This document shows positions 23,900-34,433 of a stretch of DNA of 64,000 nucleotides, piece by piece; position 1 is the stretch's first letter, and each line of letters starts with the position of its first letter. The translations under genes were made by a program, and so were the position numbers. The notes beneath the pieces are model-generated. The model had not been told where the DNA came from, ran no database searches, and saw nothing but the letters and a program-made list of their open reading frames with translations. Source of the DNA: Pachypanchax playfairii (taxonomy: Eukaryota > Chordata > Actinopteri > Cyprinodontiformes > Aplocheilidae); the NCBI GenBank assembly GCA_006937955.1, contig SSNP01000123.1:308894-372893 (forward strand), given 5' to 3'.

Positions 23900-26635
23900 C
23901 CTTTTTAGAATGATACAGCCAGAATGAAACTATTTATCATGACCTGTTAATGCAGGAAAAGCCATCGCAGTGGCATTTTGAAGAAGTTTGGTAATAAGAT
24001 TAACACACACTTCTTGAATAATTTCTCCTTGTGGCATATTGCTTTCAGCTGAAAGCATAAGACTGATGTGCCCACTAGCATGGTGCTCTGAGTTCTTCTA
24101 CTATCAATCATGTCGAAGGATAGAGCGCGTATGAAATTTTAATCTAATTTGTACTGAGGTAGAAATATATAGTATCTGCTTGTCTGGGATTAATGAGTGA
24201 GATAACTGCCAAATTTCTTCCTGCTTTCAGACTTTAAGGATTTGAATGAAGGTTTAAAAAGTATAGAAATCAGATAAATGACAGAAAACAGCAGTTTATG
24301 GCACTTGTCCCCCGTCTTTTTTAAGAGCATGTTCTTGTTTTTACTTCCATGCCAGCCTGTTATTTTATTATGTCATTCTTTTTACCTTCTCTGCCTTTGA
24401 GTCTACACTCTGGGTCCAATGAGCTGCACGTACTGACACAGTTCTCAAACTCAACACAGGAGACCAACTTGGGTCTTATCTAATTTCCCCTTGGGGATTT
24501 ATAAAGTGTTATTAAATTAGACTGAACTGAATTAAATTCCTTAGTTATTACAAACACTTTGAAATGTGGATAATGTTATATTGTAATATTAGTTGTAGGA
24601 TGTTCAGAGCATGCACTTAATAAATGTTAAACCTCGTATGAACAATGAGTTTGTATGAATCTCCAATTTCCTTCAAACTCTGGAGTTTGTAAACATTTGT
24701 GGAGGTAGACACTGTTTACTACATGAAGTTGGTCCAACTGCTGTATAGATGAGGGGATTTTCTGCTGTACACTATCTACAGAGTTCTTGCTCTCTTCTTA
24801 CGAGTGTGTTAGAACCTTCCTCCAGTCAACCGACAACCATCATGCAAAAACTATTGTCTAAGGTGTGTGACTGCAGCAGGTTAACATAATTTAAACCTCT
24901 ACAATTTAGCATAAGAACATTTATTTAGTTTGTTTAATTTTCTAAACCTATCAACAACTGTATTACCACTCAGCCTGTTCATATCAGTCCACCTGATCAG
25001 CTCCGTCTCATCAGTACACCTGTAGTATTTGACTGACACAAATGCATAATATATTCAGTGTTGTTCCTAAAATGATATCCAGCAGCATGAATGACATGTT
25101 TACTCAAGTCCTGCTGGACCTGGAAAACAACTTCAAAATGACCAAAATTAAATACATTTGAAACAGACGCTCTGCAACCTAAAAGAGTAATTTTTACTAT
25201 CTCTCCTTCACCAAATTTAACTAGCGCTACTATTTCTAATTGACGTGTAAAGTAGGGTAAAATGATTCATGAAGTTACATTACTGCCTGTATTGATAATG
25301 TATGATAACATGTTTTTAAATGTTAGAATTTAGGCAAAAATGAAAAAATAAACTATTGTAGACGGGAAAATAACCCTTTCTTGTTCACATCTATGCAAAA
25401 CTATTTCAGCAGTGAGCTAACAAACTGTTAGCGTAACGGTAAAATTGATAGCTGCATGTTAAACTCACTTTAGTGAACACTCAAGCCATTCTGGATCTGA
25501 AATGATGGGAAGCTGTGCACACAGTGGATTTAACTTATTCACACAAGCAGCTCCACCAACTTGTATAACTAATGTTATTCTGCAGACATTTTTATGCACT
25601 TACTGCAAAAAACTGAATGGGAAAAGTGCTGAAACTACAATTTCCTATTCTCAGTTAAATTATAAACCTTCTCAGGTTCATGTCATTTTGTTAACCAGAA
25701 GATTGTAACATATAATCTGTTATCTGTAGGTGTAGATGCAGTTGTTTTATAAAAGCAGTTTATTTACTGGATCCTTTAGGTCTATTTCTTTAAAGATTTG
25801 AAGTTGCTACGTAACATGAAGTGAGTCACCATCCATCTGTGGTCAGCTGTTGTTTGTCCTGTCTTGATCAGAAATGTTCCATAATATCTCTAATTTTAGC
25901 ATCACTTCAGACTATGTTTTTTATTGCAAAAGCAATGGCACATTTTCAAAAACAGCAGCAAAAAAAATAGATTCTGCTTCGATCGTATTTCTCCCAAAGA
26001 AGCTGAGTGGTTGACAATATCATCCAGGTTCATTTAGCAGAGGAAAGAAAATAAAGGCTGCTGCCCTGTTTGAAGGGAACGGTTATTTTTGCACCGAGTG
26101 AGCGGAAACTGGGACGGAAGAGAAAAGAAGGACTTTCACATCAAGTGGTAAATAGGTCACCTTGAGTGGAGCTCTTGCCAGATGAGGTCCTACCAGGAGA
26201 CAGTAAAAGAGACAGAGCATGTAGTGAGAGTTAAAGTTGCCTTTGACTCGGGCTCTTTTATATCACAAACTAAAATCATCTAAACCATCATGTTCAGCCC
26301 AATTATTAACATGAAAAGTTTTTTAATTTAATAAAAAAATTTCTGGATACAAATAACCATCTCACAGCTGATGTTAGGGCATGAAATGCAAAGTTTTTTC
26401 CTCTGAGGTCCAGATCAGACATTTAGTTTGGACTCCAGATACTTGGCACCTTAGAATTGTATTTCTTAGACTAAATCATTATCATTTGTAGTATTACAAG
26501 TATTATTTTTTGGAGTCAATCCAATTCAAGATGGTCATCACAAAAAAATTTCTATTGGAAAAAACTCTTTACCCAGAGGAAAGATTTGAAACTTTCAAGT
26601 AATTTTAATTGAATGTACATCTACAAATTGGTGAA
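23900..26635. other. Non-coding stretch, no gene recognised
   Basis: 24,480-24,540 (TAATTTCCCCTTGGGGATTT and a following TTAAATTAGACTGAACTGAA tail) looks like the 3' end of a fish LINE. The rest shows no recognisable exon or element. I saw no cdkl5 exon here. Confidence 0.4.
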
Positions 26636-26639
26636 ACAG

Positions 26640-27078
26640 ACTGAAAACATCCATCCATCCATCCATTTTCTGAACCTGCTTCTTCCTATTCAGGGTTGTA
26701 GGGAGCTGGTGGCTCCAATGGTCATTGGGTGAGAGGCGAGGTTACACCTGGACAGGTCATTGCAGGGCCACACATGGACAAACAACCACTCTCTCTCTCA
26801 CACACACACACTCACACCGAGGGACAATTCACCAATTAACCTCTTGCATGTTTTTGGACTGTGGGATGAAACTGGAGTCCCCAGAGAAAACCCACGCATG
26901 CACAGGGAGAACGTGCAAACTCCACGCAGACAGACCCCACCCTGGATTTGAACCCAGGACCTTCTCGCTGCAAGGCAACAGTGCTAGTCCAAAAACATGC
27001 AATGGCTGCTAGAGATAGACTCCAGCTCACAATGACCCTAAACAGGAAAAAGCGGGTTTAGAAAATGGATGGATGGAC
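26640..27078 (+). repeat. Interspersed fish repeat bounded by CCAT/ATGG runs
   Basis: It starts (CCAT)n-TTTTCTGAACC and ends AAAATGGATGGATGGA, with a tRNA-like GGATTTGAACCCAGGACC inside and the common motif GGAGAACGTGCAAACTCCA. This organisation is widespread in fish genomes as a LINE/SINE-derived repeat. Superfamily not resolved. Confidence 0.55.
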
Positions 27079-27079
27079 C

Positions 27080-27973
27080 AGAGAACGGCTACAATTTCTC
27101 ACTGTAAGACAATCTCAATGTAAAACTCAAAACAGGTGATATCATTCTTTAAAGAAATGCAAGGTCTTGCTTTATTTGTTTGTTTGTTTGTTTTTAGGTC
27201 ATTTGCTTTTGTGTTTAATAAATTGTTAATTACATTTTTTAAAAATATTTTTATTTTTTTGCTTTCAATTTGATTTTTTACTAATTGCTTCGACAGAAAA
27301 TAGAAAAACAGAAAGTACGTGAGGATGTGGAACGGTTTTGTTTGGTATTGAGGGGATTAAACACCGTCACCAAATGTTAAGCTGGATCACTTATTTATAA
27401 ACCATCACAGCTCTGCGATACTGCTGAAGAAAGTGCAGTACAGATCTCACTAACTGAGACACAGATGGAGGAATTCATTAAAGTGTCTGGTGTCGTGCTA
27501 CAGCAGGGTGAAGTGATCTTAATCCACTCGCATGTTTTTGTGCAATTTATTCCGTTATTTTCTATGTTATGTCATGAAAAACAAAAGAATTAACATCAGA
27601 GCAGCATGAAAGATAAATACAAAGGTATCATATCTACCGACATACAACACCAAATATCTACAGTATTTGATCAAAACAATCTTTAAGGAGCAGTTTAATA
27701 TTTCTTTATAATCAAAATGGAATTCATTTGTGAATGAACTGGTTCTGCATTATGAAATTTAATCTGCAGTTAAAACAAAACCAAATATTTGTTCATAGAT
27801 TGTGGCATCACAGAAAAATTTATATTTAACTTCTCAGTGAATAATAAATGATCAAGACAAATATTAAATATTAAAAATAGGTTTAAAAAGATCAGAAAAT
27901 GAGTTATTCTGTTTTCTGAGAGGCATCTGTAGATGTAGATAATCTTTTGTTTTAAAGAAGCAAAGATTTAGCT
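27080..27973. other. Non-coding stretch, no gene recognised
   Basis: AT-rich, with a (TTTG)n run at about 27,173-27,193. Nothing else supported. Confidence 0.4.
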
Positions 27974-27977
27974 TTAA

Positions 27978-28548
27978 AGAGGCCATTTCATACAAAATTC
28001 AGGACTTTGTGGTTATTTTTAAAGTATTAACCAGTAATATGAAACATTTTATATCTAAAAAAACGTTAGGAAACACTGATTGACAGACGTTTCAATCTGT
28101 CTGTGTTAAAATTCGGGTGGTTCCGGCTCCTTCCATCAGGCTTCGGCAGCAGCTCGTTCATATTCATTATTCAAATTTGCTGGACTCTGATTGGCTAACA
28201 AATTAGCCTATGAGAGCATAGAATACTGTTTCCTGCCCCGCTGCGCATGGCAACGTCACAAGTCCTGTCTTCCTGTTTGCTGCATCTTATGCTACAGCTT
28301 TTTAGTGAGCAGCATGTTAGGCGTGGTTTCAACTGCGGGAGCTGTCGAATACTAACAAACAAAGGAGTTGTGATGAAACAGATACAGGCCGTTCGGACTC
28401 GGGAGAACTCTGGTTTTATCGCCACCTGCGTAGTTTGAGAGATTAAAACTGAAAGAGAAGTTGTTGACCTGTTTTCTTACCCACTATGAAGGTAAGAACA
28501 CCTGTGGAGCTAAAATATTCAACAGAAACCTCAGAAAAAACGTTTAAT
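27978..28548 (+). mobile_element. TTAA-flanked MITE, copy A
   Basis: It starts TTAA|AGAGGCCATTTC at 27,974, matching the start of the full copy at 49,778, and is alignable almost throughout (GAAACATTTTATATCT, CTGATTGGCTAACAAA, GGCGTGGTTTCAACTGC, GAGAAGTTGTTGACCTG). The last part is lost after CAGAAAAAACGTTT. No transposase is encoded. It is followed by copy B in opposite orientation. Confidence 0.8.
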
Positions 28549-28648
28549 AATAACCATTTTAAAAAAAGGTGTTCTTACCTTCATAGTAAGTGTGAAAACA
28601 AGTCAACAACTTCTCTTTCAGTTTTTATCTCTTAAACTACACAGGTGG

Positions 28649-29377
28649 TGTCACGGGCTCTGACAGTTTGTTGACCCACATGCTGGACTCAGACTCAGAC
28701 ACAGGCGTTTTGGGTGAAAAAGTGAACTGGTTTATTTACAGGTGCGAACGTGAACAACAATATATATATACAGTGGAGAATGTGCTCTGTGATCTGGTGC
28801 GTCAGGTGGTTCTCAGGACTGTAAGGGGAGAGGAGAGTTAGTGCTCGAGCCGGTTGATGAGCGCAGGAGATATTGCAGGGGAAGGATGATGAGGAGTGAC
28901 TCACAGAGTTGGAAGCAGGTAACTCTCGGGAGGAGGACAGGTCCAGTGCGGTGCTGTGCAGGGAGGTGGTGAGTCCAGGTCGGGTGAGAACGCTGGAGGG
29001 AGGTAGATAAGGCTCCAGGAGATCAGGCGCTGGACACAGAAGGATCCTCGGACACACAAGGAGCAGGGTGACGATAATCCTGAAGACAACAGGTTAGTCG
29101 AACACAGGAAAAAACTCTCTCAAAAAGCACAACAAGAAACTCGGAATAATCACTAGGAATGAATCACTAGGACGGCACATAGAAGCTACCATGTAGGTTA
29201 ACAACCAGGCGCTGAGTGAGCGTCTGCCTTGTCCTTAAGTAGCACCCTGCTCCTCATCAGCTCTGATCTCCACCAGGTGTAATCAATCTACCTCGCGCTC
29301 CAGCGTAGCTCCTCTCTGAAAGCAGATGACTCACCCGACACAGCAAATACACAGCACATAACACACTGAACCTGACA
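28649..29377 (-). repeat. 3' LTR of the chromovirus
   Basis: 729 bp. On the element strand it starts TGTCAGGTTCAG and ends CCCGTGACA. An AATAAA poly(A) signal (plus-strand TTTATT, 28,731-28,736) is present. It pairs with 33,698-34,433 and has an AT dinucleotide run where the partner has a more complex short segment (around 28,760). Confidence 0.92.
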
Positions 29378-29380
29378 TTA

Positions 29381-29390
29381 CCTCCCCCTC
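29381..29390 (-). other. Polypurine tract of the chromovirus
   Basis: Minus-strand GAGGGGGAGG followed by TAA and then the 3' LTR. This is where plus-strand DNA synthesis primes in LTR elements. The chromodomain stop codon overlaps its start. Confidence 0.75.
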
Positions 29391-29622
29391 AACGACCGCC
29401 ACCTGGCGGTATGGCGCGAGATGCCTCAAAATCCCTGATGAGCTGGGGATCATGGATGAAGGAGGCCGGCACCCAGGAACGATCCTCAGGTCCGTAGCCC
29501 TCCCAGGCTACCAGGAACTGCCGGCCTCTGCCTCGGTTCCGCACGTCCAACAGGCGATCCACTGTGTAGACGAGCTGTCCATCGACCACACGGGCGGGAG
29601 GGGGGTAGCGGACGGAGGACAC
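29389..29622 (-). CDS. Chromodomain module of the chromovirus pol, separated by a frameshift
   Basis: The frame reads YTVDRLLDVRNRGRGRQFLV, then WEGYGPEDRSWVPASFI, a classic chromodomain with the aromatic and W-E-G-Y / S-W-V-P positions that bind methylated histone tails or dock integrase in chromoviruses. It lies in a different frame from pol. The two frames overlap at 29,508-29,622, where the coding strand has a run of six C (29,600-29,605), the likely site of a one-base indel. The first residue given by the open frame (GTG at 29,622) is not a real start: in relatives this is the C-terminal tail of integrase. It targets integration or tethers the intasome to chromatin. Confidence 0.85.
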   Translation of the reverse strand: MSSVRYPPPARVVDGQLVYTVDRLLDVRNRGRGRQFLVAWEGYGPEDRSWVPASFIHDPQLIRDFEASRAIPPGGGR

Positions 29623-32600
29623 AAGGGGCTTGAAACAACAGGTTTGATTAGTGATACATGGAATACGGGGTGGATCCGCATAGAAGCGGGCAGGCGGAGT
29701 TTGACTGTGGAAGGACCGGGGACAGACAGGATCTCAAAAGGGCCAATGTAACGGGGAGCCAGTTTCTTATGGGTGTGTTTGAGATGAATGTCACGGGTAG
29801 AAAGCCATACCTGTTGCCCAAAGGTGTAGGTGGGCGCCGGGAGACGCCGCCGGTTGGCCACCCTGCAGTTTTGTTTCTTGGTGCGTTCCAAGGCGGCCAC
29901 CGTCTGCGCCCAGGCGCGCCTACACCGCCTGACATGTGTGTGGACAGACTGATGAGCAGGTGGGTTATTTTCGGAGGGCAGCAGGGGGGGCTGATAACCT
30001 AAGGAGATTTCAAAAGGAGACTTATTCGTAGCGGAAGATACATGCATGTTATGCGCGTATTCGACCCATGGGAGATGTTCACTCCAGGTGGAGGGGTCGT
30101 TCGAACACACGCAGCGCAGCGCGGCCTCCAGCTCCTGATTCATCCGCTCCGTCTGACCATTGGTTTGCGGATGAAATCCGGAGCTGAGGACCACGCTCGC
30201 CCCGAGTGCCGAAAAAAACTCCCTCCACACCTGGGAAATAAACTGGGGGCCCCTGTCTGATAGAACTTCTACTGGGAGCCCATGGAGCCGAAAAACATGC
30301 TTCACCAGAAGCCGGGCGGTCTCCAATGCAGATGGCAGTCTCTTTAGGGGAATAAGATGGCATGCCTTGGAAAAACGATCAATCACAGTTAAAATCACAG
30401 AAAACCCTTTACTGACCGGCAGCCCTGTTACGAAGTCCAGGGCGATGTGGGACCAGGGTCTGCCGGGGGTCTCGAGGGGCTGGAGCAGTCCGTGGGGATG
30501 TTGGTTGGAGGTCTTATTGCGCGCACACACCTGACACGCCTGTACGTATTCCTTGATGTCCCTGTACATGGACGGCCACCAGAAGGACCGCCGAACGAGG
30601 CCCACCATCCTTCCAACTCCTGGATGACCTGAAAACCGGGCTGTGTGGGCCCAGTGGAGAAGGCGTGAGCGTACAGATTGTGGAACATACTTGCGGTTCG
30701 GTGGTTGGGTGGCTGGTCCAGGATCGGTGAGTTGTGCGCGTCTGATTGCCTCTTCGATGTCCCACGTGACTGCTCCGACCACACAGGCTCGGGGAACAAT
30801 GGTGCGTGTCTCGGGGGCTTCGTCCACTGAGAACTGACGGGAGAGGGCATCAGGCTTGACGTTCTTGGAACCGGGTCTGAAAGAGATTATGAAATTGAAG
30901 CGTGAGAAAAACAACGACCATCTGGACTGTCGGGGGTTTAATTGTTTAGCCTCTTGGAGATAGGCCAGATTCTTGTGGTCCGTCCAGACCACCACGGGTT
31001 CGACTGCCCCTTCCAGCCAGTGTCTCCACTCCTCGAATGCCAACTTAATGGCCAGCAGCTCCCGGTCTCCCACGTCAAACCCTCTCTCCGCAGATGACAG
31101 GCGGCGGGAGAAAAAGGCGCAGGGGTGCAACTTCTGGTCGTGCTGTCCCAGGTGGGACAGCACGGCCCCCACGCCTGAGTCCGAGGCGTCCACCTCCATG
31201 GTGAACTGCCTGGACGTGTCGGGCTGCACGAGGATGGGAGCACTGCTGAACTTCTCCTTCAGCTTGATGAAGGCATTGTTGGCCTCTGGAGTCCAGGTGA
31301 ATGGCAGCTTAGTGGAAGTGAGAGAGGTTAAGGCGGCAGCAGTCTGACTGTAATTGCGTATGAATTTGCAGTAGAAATTGGCGAAGCCAAGGAAGCTCTG
31401 GAGCTGCTTACGTGTCGTGGGTGTGGGCCAGTCCATCACAGCCTGTACTTTAACAGGGTCCGTTCTCACATGCCCGTTTCCAAAAATGAATCCTAAGAAC
31501 CCCACAGAGGAGACATGGAACTCACATTTCTCCGCTTTGACGAAGAGCCGGTTCTCAAGGAGGCGCTGTAGAACCTGACGGACATGGACCCTGTGTTCAG
31601 CCTCGGAAGCAGAGAAAATTAATATGTCGTCTAAGTACACAAACACAAAGTCATTCAGGAAGTCTCGTAATACATCATTGATAAGAGCCTGGAAGACAGC
31701 GGGGGCGTTGGTCAGCCCAAAAGGCATGACCAGATATTCAAAATGCCCCAAGGGAGTCTTAAACGCTGTCTTCCACTCATCTCCCTCTCTGATGCGGACC
31801 AGATGGTATGCGTTGCGTAAGTCCAGTTTGGAGAATATGGTAGCTCCTTGCACAGTCTCGAAGGCCGAGGCCAGCAAAGGTAATGGGTACCTGTTTTTGA
31901 TGGTGATCTGATTGAGTCCTCTGAAGTCTATACAGGGTCGCAGTGACCCATCCTTCTTGGACACGAAGAAAAATCCCGCTCCCAGAGGTGATGTGGATCG
32001 GCGGATGATGCCCGCCTCTAGCGACTCCTTGATGTATTGTTCCATACTCTCCCGCTCCGGGCGAGAGATGTTGTAAAGTCGGCTAGATGGCAGGGCAGCT
32101 CCGGGGAACAGGTCTATGGCACAGTCGTACGGTCTGTGGGGAGGCAGAGAAACAGCTCGGGATTTGCTAAATACCTGACTCAGGTCGTGGTATTCTCGGG
32201 GAACTCGAGTAATGTCCGGGATCTCCTCGTCCGTGCACGCGGTTGACGTCGATCTGGCGAGAGCAGAGCGCAGACACTGGGACAAGCAGTACAAACTCCA
32301 TGAGTCAATGTTACCTTCCTTCCAGTTGATGTGAGGATTATGTGTCCTCAGCCATGGATGGCCCAGCACCACCGGAACCTGCGTGGAGGGGAAAACCAGA
32401 AATGAGAGACTCTCACGATGGTTACCTGATATTACCACCTCCAGCTCACAGGTCCAGTGGGTGATGGTGGTGAGTGAACGGCCATCCAGGGCGGAAACAC
32501 GGACAGGAGTTTGGAGTCTGTGCACTGGGATCTCGAGCTGGCGGGCGAGAGCCGCGTCCAGAAAGTTTTGCTCACATCCCGAGTCCACCAAGGCCAGAGT

Positions 32601-32765
32601 CTGAAAAGAGTTCTGATTAAAAAATAGAGTCACAGGAAAAGTCAGACGGGAGGGTTTTTCCTGAGAAGGGACCGTCAGACCTCCCGGAACTTCTGACGGT
32701 CGCGGCCGTTTAAACGCATGGGGCACGCGGCGATGAAGTGCCCTGCTGTTCCGCAGTATAAGCAC
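29508..32765 (-). CDS. Chromovirus pol: protease, reverse transcriptase, RNase H, integrase
   Basis: 1,085 codons open. Aspartic protease motif ALVDSG at about residue 61. Reverse transcriptase about 200-480, with LRPCIDFRGLN (about 279-289) and the YLDD active site (381-384). RNase H about 525-645, with catalytic acidic residues in MEVDASD (D530), GDRELLA (E573) and VWTDHKN (D600). Integrase has an HHCC zinc finger (H711, H718, C748, C751) and a D781, D841, E877 triad with 35 residues between the last two. The frame is -1 relative to gag and overlaps it by about 90 nt, so Gag-Pol is probably made by -1 frameshifting; the GTG beginning the open frame is not a start. The last 20-30 codons are out of register because of the C-run indel. 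It copies RNA into DNA and inserts it. Confidence 0.93.
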   Translation of the reverse strand: MLILRNSRALHRRVPHAFKRPRPSEVPGGLTVPSQEKPSRLTFPVTLFFNQNSFQTLALVDSGCEQNFLDAALARQLEIPVHRLQTPVRVSALDGRSLTTITHWTCELEVVISGNHRESLSFLVFPSTQVPVVLGHPWLRTHNPHINWKEGNIDSWSLYCLSQCLRSALARSTSTACTDEEIPDITRVPREYHDLSQVFSKSRAVSLPPHRPYDCAIDLFPGAALPSSRLYNISRPERESMEQYIKESLEAGIIRRSTSPLGAGFFFVSKKDGSLRPCIDFRGLNQITIKNRYPLPLLASAFETVQGATIFSKLDLRNAYHLVRIREGDEWKTAFKTPLGHFEYLVMPFGLTNAPAVFQALINDVLRDFLNDFVFVYLDDILIFSASEAEHRVHVRQVLQRLLENRLFVKAEKCEFHVSSVGFLGFIFGNGHVRTDPVKVQAVMDWPTPTTRKQLQSFLGFANFYCKFIRNYSQTAAALTSLTSTKLPFTWTPEANNAFIKLKEKFSSAPILVQPDTSRQFTMEVDASDSGVGAVLSHLGQHDQKLHPCAFFSRRLSSAERGFDVGDRELLAIKLAFEEWRHWLEGAVEPVVVWTDHKNLAYLQEAKQLNPRQSRWSLFFSRFNFIISFRPGSKNVKPDALSRQFSVDEAPETRTIVPRACVVGAVTWDIEEAIRRAQLTDPGPATQPPNRKYVPQSVRSRLLHWAHTARFSGHPGVGRMVGLVRRSFWWPSMYRDIKEYVQACQVCARNKTSNQHPHGLLQPLETPGRPWSHIALDFVTGLPVSKGFSVILTVIDRFSKACHLIPLKRLPSALETARLLVKHVFRLHGLPVEVLSDRGPQFISQVWREFFSALGASVVLSSGFHPQTNGQTERMNQELEAALRCVCSNDPSTWSEHLPWVEYAHNMHVSSATNKSPFEISLGYQPPLLPSENNPPAHQSVHTHVRRCRRAWAQTVAALERTKKQNCRVANRRRLPAPTYTFGQQVWLSTRDIHLKHTHKKLAPRYIGPFEILSVPGPSTVKLRLPASMRIHPVFHVSLIKPVVSSPLCPPSATPLPPVWSMDSSSTQWIACWTCGTEAEAGSSW

Positions 32766-33730
32766 TCGCGTGCCTCCATGCGTCTTTGTCTTTCGGTGGG
32801 AGAAAGCCGTGCGTTCCCCAGCTGCATCGGTTCATCTCCGGCATGACCCGTTGCACCTCGGGGTGCGATTGCCGTCTCTGAAGTTCTGATCGCCGCTCTC
32901 GGTGGAGAGCGCGTCCGCAGCTCCTCCCTGAAGTAACCCGACAGCTGATGATCGATCCGGATGGCAAGCGTGATCAGATCCTCCAGCGTCAGTGGTTCGT
33001 CGCGGTGTATGAGCTGTTCCCGAATCGGCCGGCTTAACGCGCCCACAAACGCTCCCTTGAGCGCCGGCGTGTTCCAGCCTGATTCGGCAGCCAAAGTACG
33101 GAAGTCCACAGAGAAATCAGCTACTGACCTCTTTCCCTGCTTAATGTGACGGAGTTGGTGCGTGATTTTGGACTCGGACTTCCGGTAGGTAAAGGTCCGT
33201 TCGAAGTCCTTGATGAAAACCTCCATGGAGGTGCGTTGGATGAGAGGGTAGTTGTACTTCGCCTCCGCCCATCGAAGCGCACGTCCCATTAGGAGGCCGA
33301 TGATATGTGCGATCTTGGAGGCATCATCCGGGAAAGACTGCGGAGACCGACAAAACATCAAAGAACACTGAAGCAGGAATCCAGACCCTTTACCTGGCTC
33401 TCCGGCGTAACCTTCAGGGTTGGGCAGAGTCACATGGCTCGCAGGAGCGCGCGCCGTCGAAGCCGGAGGGTCGGGCTCGGGTGGTGCTGACGCAGGCTGT
33501 GGAGGAGGCTGGGAGAGAGCAGACAGCTGAGCCTGCATACTTTGCAGCAGTCCTGCGATGTCCTCCAACCGCTGGTGGTTGAATTGCTGTCGCTCACATA
33601 ATGAGTTCAGCACCGTCTCATGCCTCGTTAGCAGATCCTGCATCCCGGTCAGCGGTGATCTGGCTGAGTCCGCTGGGTCTGACTGGCCTGGTTGTTCTGT
33701 CACGGGCTCTGACAGTTTGTTGACCCACAT
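32675..33730 (-). CDS. Chromovirus gag (capsid and nucleocapsid)
   Basis: 351 codons from the first in-frame ATG at 33,730. The frame is open upstream to a GTG at 33,751. The N-terminus contains a helical heptad-like stretch (LTRHETVLNSLCERQQ), then a proline-rich linker, a retrotransposon capsid-type region (VTLPNPEGYAG to DFSVDFRTLAAES), and a single CCHC zinc knuckle CLYCGTAGHFIAAC near the C-terminus that binds RNA. Both candidate starts, GTG 33,751 and ATG 33,730, lie inside the 5' LTR, and the reading frame runs through the primer-binding site. A later ATG at 33,653 is the alternative. Gag forms the cytoplasmic particle in which reverse transcription happens. Confidence 0.9.
   Translation of the reverse strand: MWVNKLSEPVTEQPGQSDPADSARSPLTGMQDLLTRHETVLNSLCERQQFNHQRLEDIAGLLQSMQAQLSALSQPPPQPASAPPEPDPPASTARAPASHVTLPNPEGYAGEPGKGSGFLLQCSLMFCRSPQSFPDDASKIAHIIGLLMGRALRWAEAKYNYPLIQRTSMEVFIKDFERTFTYRKSESKITHQLRHIKQGKRSVADFSVDFRTLAAESGWNTPALKGAFVGALSRPIREQLIHRDEPLTLEDLITLAIRIDHQLSGYFREELRTRSPPRAAIRTSETAIAPRGATGHAGDEPMQLGNARLSPTERQRRMEARECLYCGTAGHFIAACPMRLNGRDRQKFREV
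33686..33696 (-). other. Self-priming-type primer-binding site
   Basis: One base inside the 5' LTR, the minus strand reads AACAACCAGGC. It is exactly complementary to GCCTGGTTGTT at 34,266-34,256 on the element strand, which lies about 31 nt downstream of a TACTTAAG TATA-like box, where transcription should start. No match to a tRNA 3' end (no TGG start) is seen. This is the arrangement of the Tf1 self-priming mechanism. Confidence 0.75.
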
Positions 33731-34433
33731 GCTGGACTCAGACTCAGACACAGGCGTTTTGGGTGAAAAAGTGAACTGGTTTATTTACAGGTGCGAACGT
33801 GAACAACAATATGTGGAGATACAATACAGTGGAGAATGTGCTCGGTGATCTGGTGCGTCAGGTGGTTCTCAGTACTGTAAGGGGAGAGGAGAGTTAGTGC
33901 TCGAGCCGGTTGATGAGCGCAGGAGATATTGCAGGGGAAGGATGATGAGGAGTGACTCACAGAGTTGGAAGCAGGTAACTCTCGGGAGGAGGACAGGTCC
34001 AGTGCGGTGCTGTGCAGGGAGGTGGTGTGTCCAGGTCGGGTGAGAACGCTGGAGGGAGGTAGATAAGGCTCCAGGAGATCAGGCGCTGGACACAGAAGGA
34101 TCCTCGGACACACAAGAAGCAGGGTGACGATAATCCTGAAGACAACAGGTTAGTCGAACACAGGAAAAAACTCTCTCAAAAAGCACAACAAGAAACTCGG
34201 AATAATCACTAGGAATGAATCACTAGGACGGCACATAGAAGCTACCATGTAGGTTAACAACCAGGCGCTGAGTGAACGTCTGCCTTGTCCTTAAGTAGCA
34301 CCCTGCTCCTCATCAGCTCTGATCTCCACCAGGTGTAATCAATCTACCTCGCGCTCCAGCGTAGCTCCTCTCTGAAAGCAGATGACTCACCCGACACAGC
34401 AAATACACAGCACATAACACACTGAACCTGACA
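33698..34433 (-). repeat. 5' LTR of the chromovirus, with promoter
   Basis: 736 bp, begins TGTCAGG and ends GTGACA on the element strand. The TATA-like TACTTAAG (34,297-34,290) lies about 31 nt before GCCTGGTTGTT (34,266-34,256), the presumed first bases of the mRNA. It is about 99 percent like the 3' LTR by eye. Confidence 0.92.

Larger units (their letters stand above)
28649..34433 (-). mobile_element. Near-intact Ty3/gypsy chromovirus, Tf1/sushi-like
   Basis: A 5,785-bp LTR retrotransposon on the minus strand. It has LTRs at both ends, gag with a zinc knuckle, pol in the order protease, reverse transcriptase, RNase H and integrase, and a C-terminal chromodomain. The target duplication GGTGG stands at 28,644-28,648 and 34,434-34,438, and related MITE copies carry the site once (empty sites). 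The LTRs differ at only about five positions plus one short length change, so insertion is recent. The primer site is complementary to the predicted mRNA start, as in self-priming Tf1/sushi elements. The polypurine tract is GAGGGGGAGG (29,381-29,390). A one-base shift separates the chromodomain from pol. There is no envelope gene. Confidence 0.95.

Noticed and set aside
29452..33582. Many plus-strand frames of 60-124 codons across the chromovirus
   Set aside because: They are antisense shadows of gag and pol, with no domain of their own.
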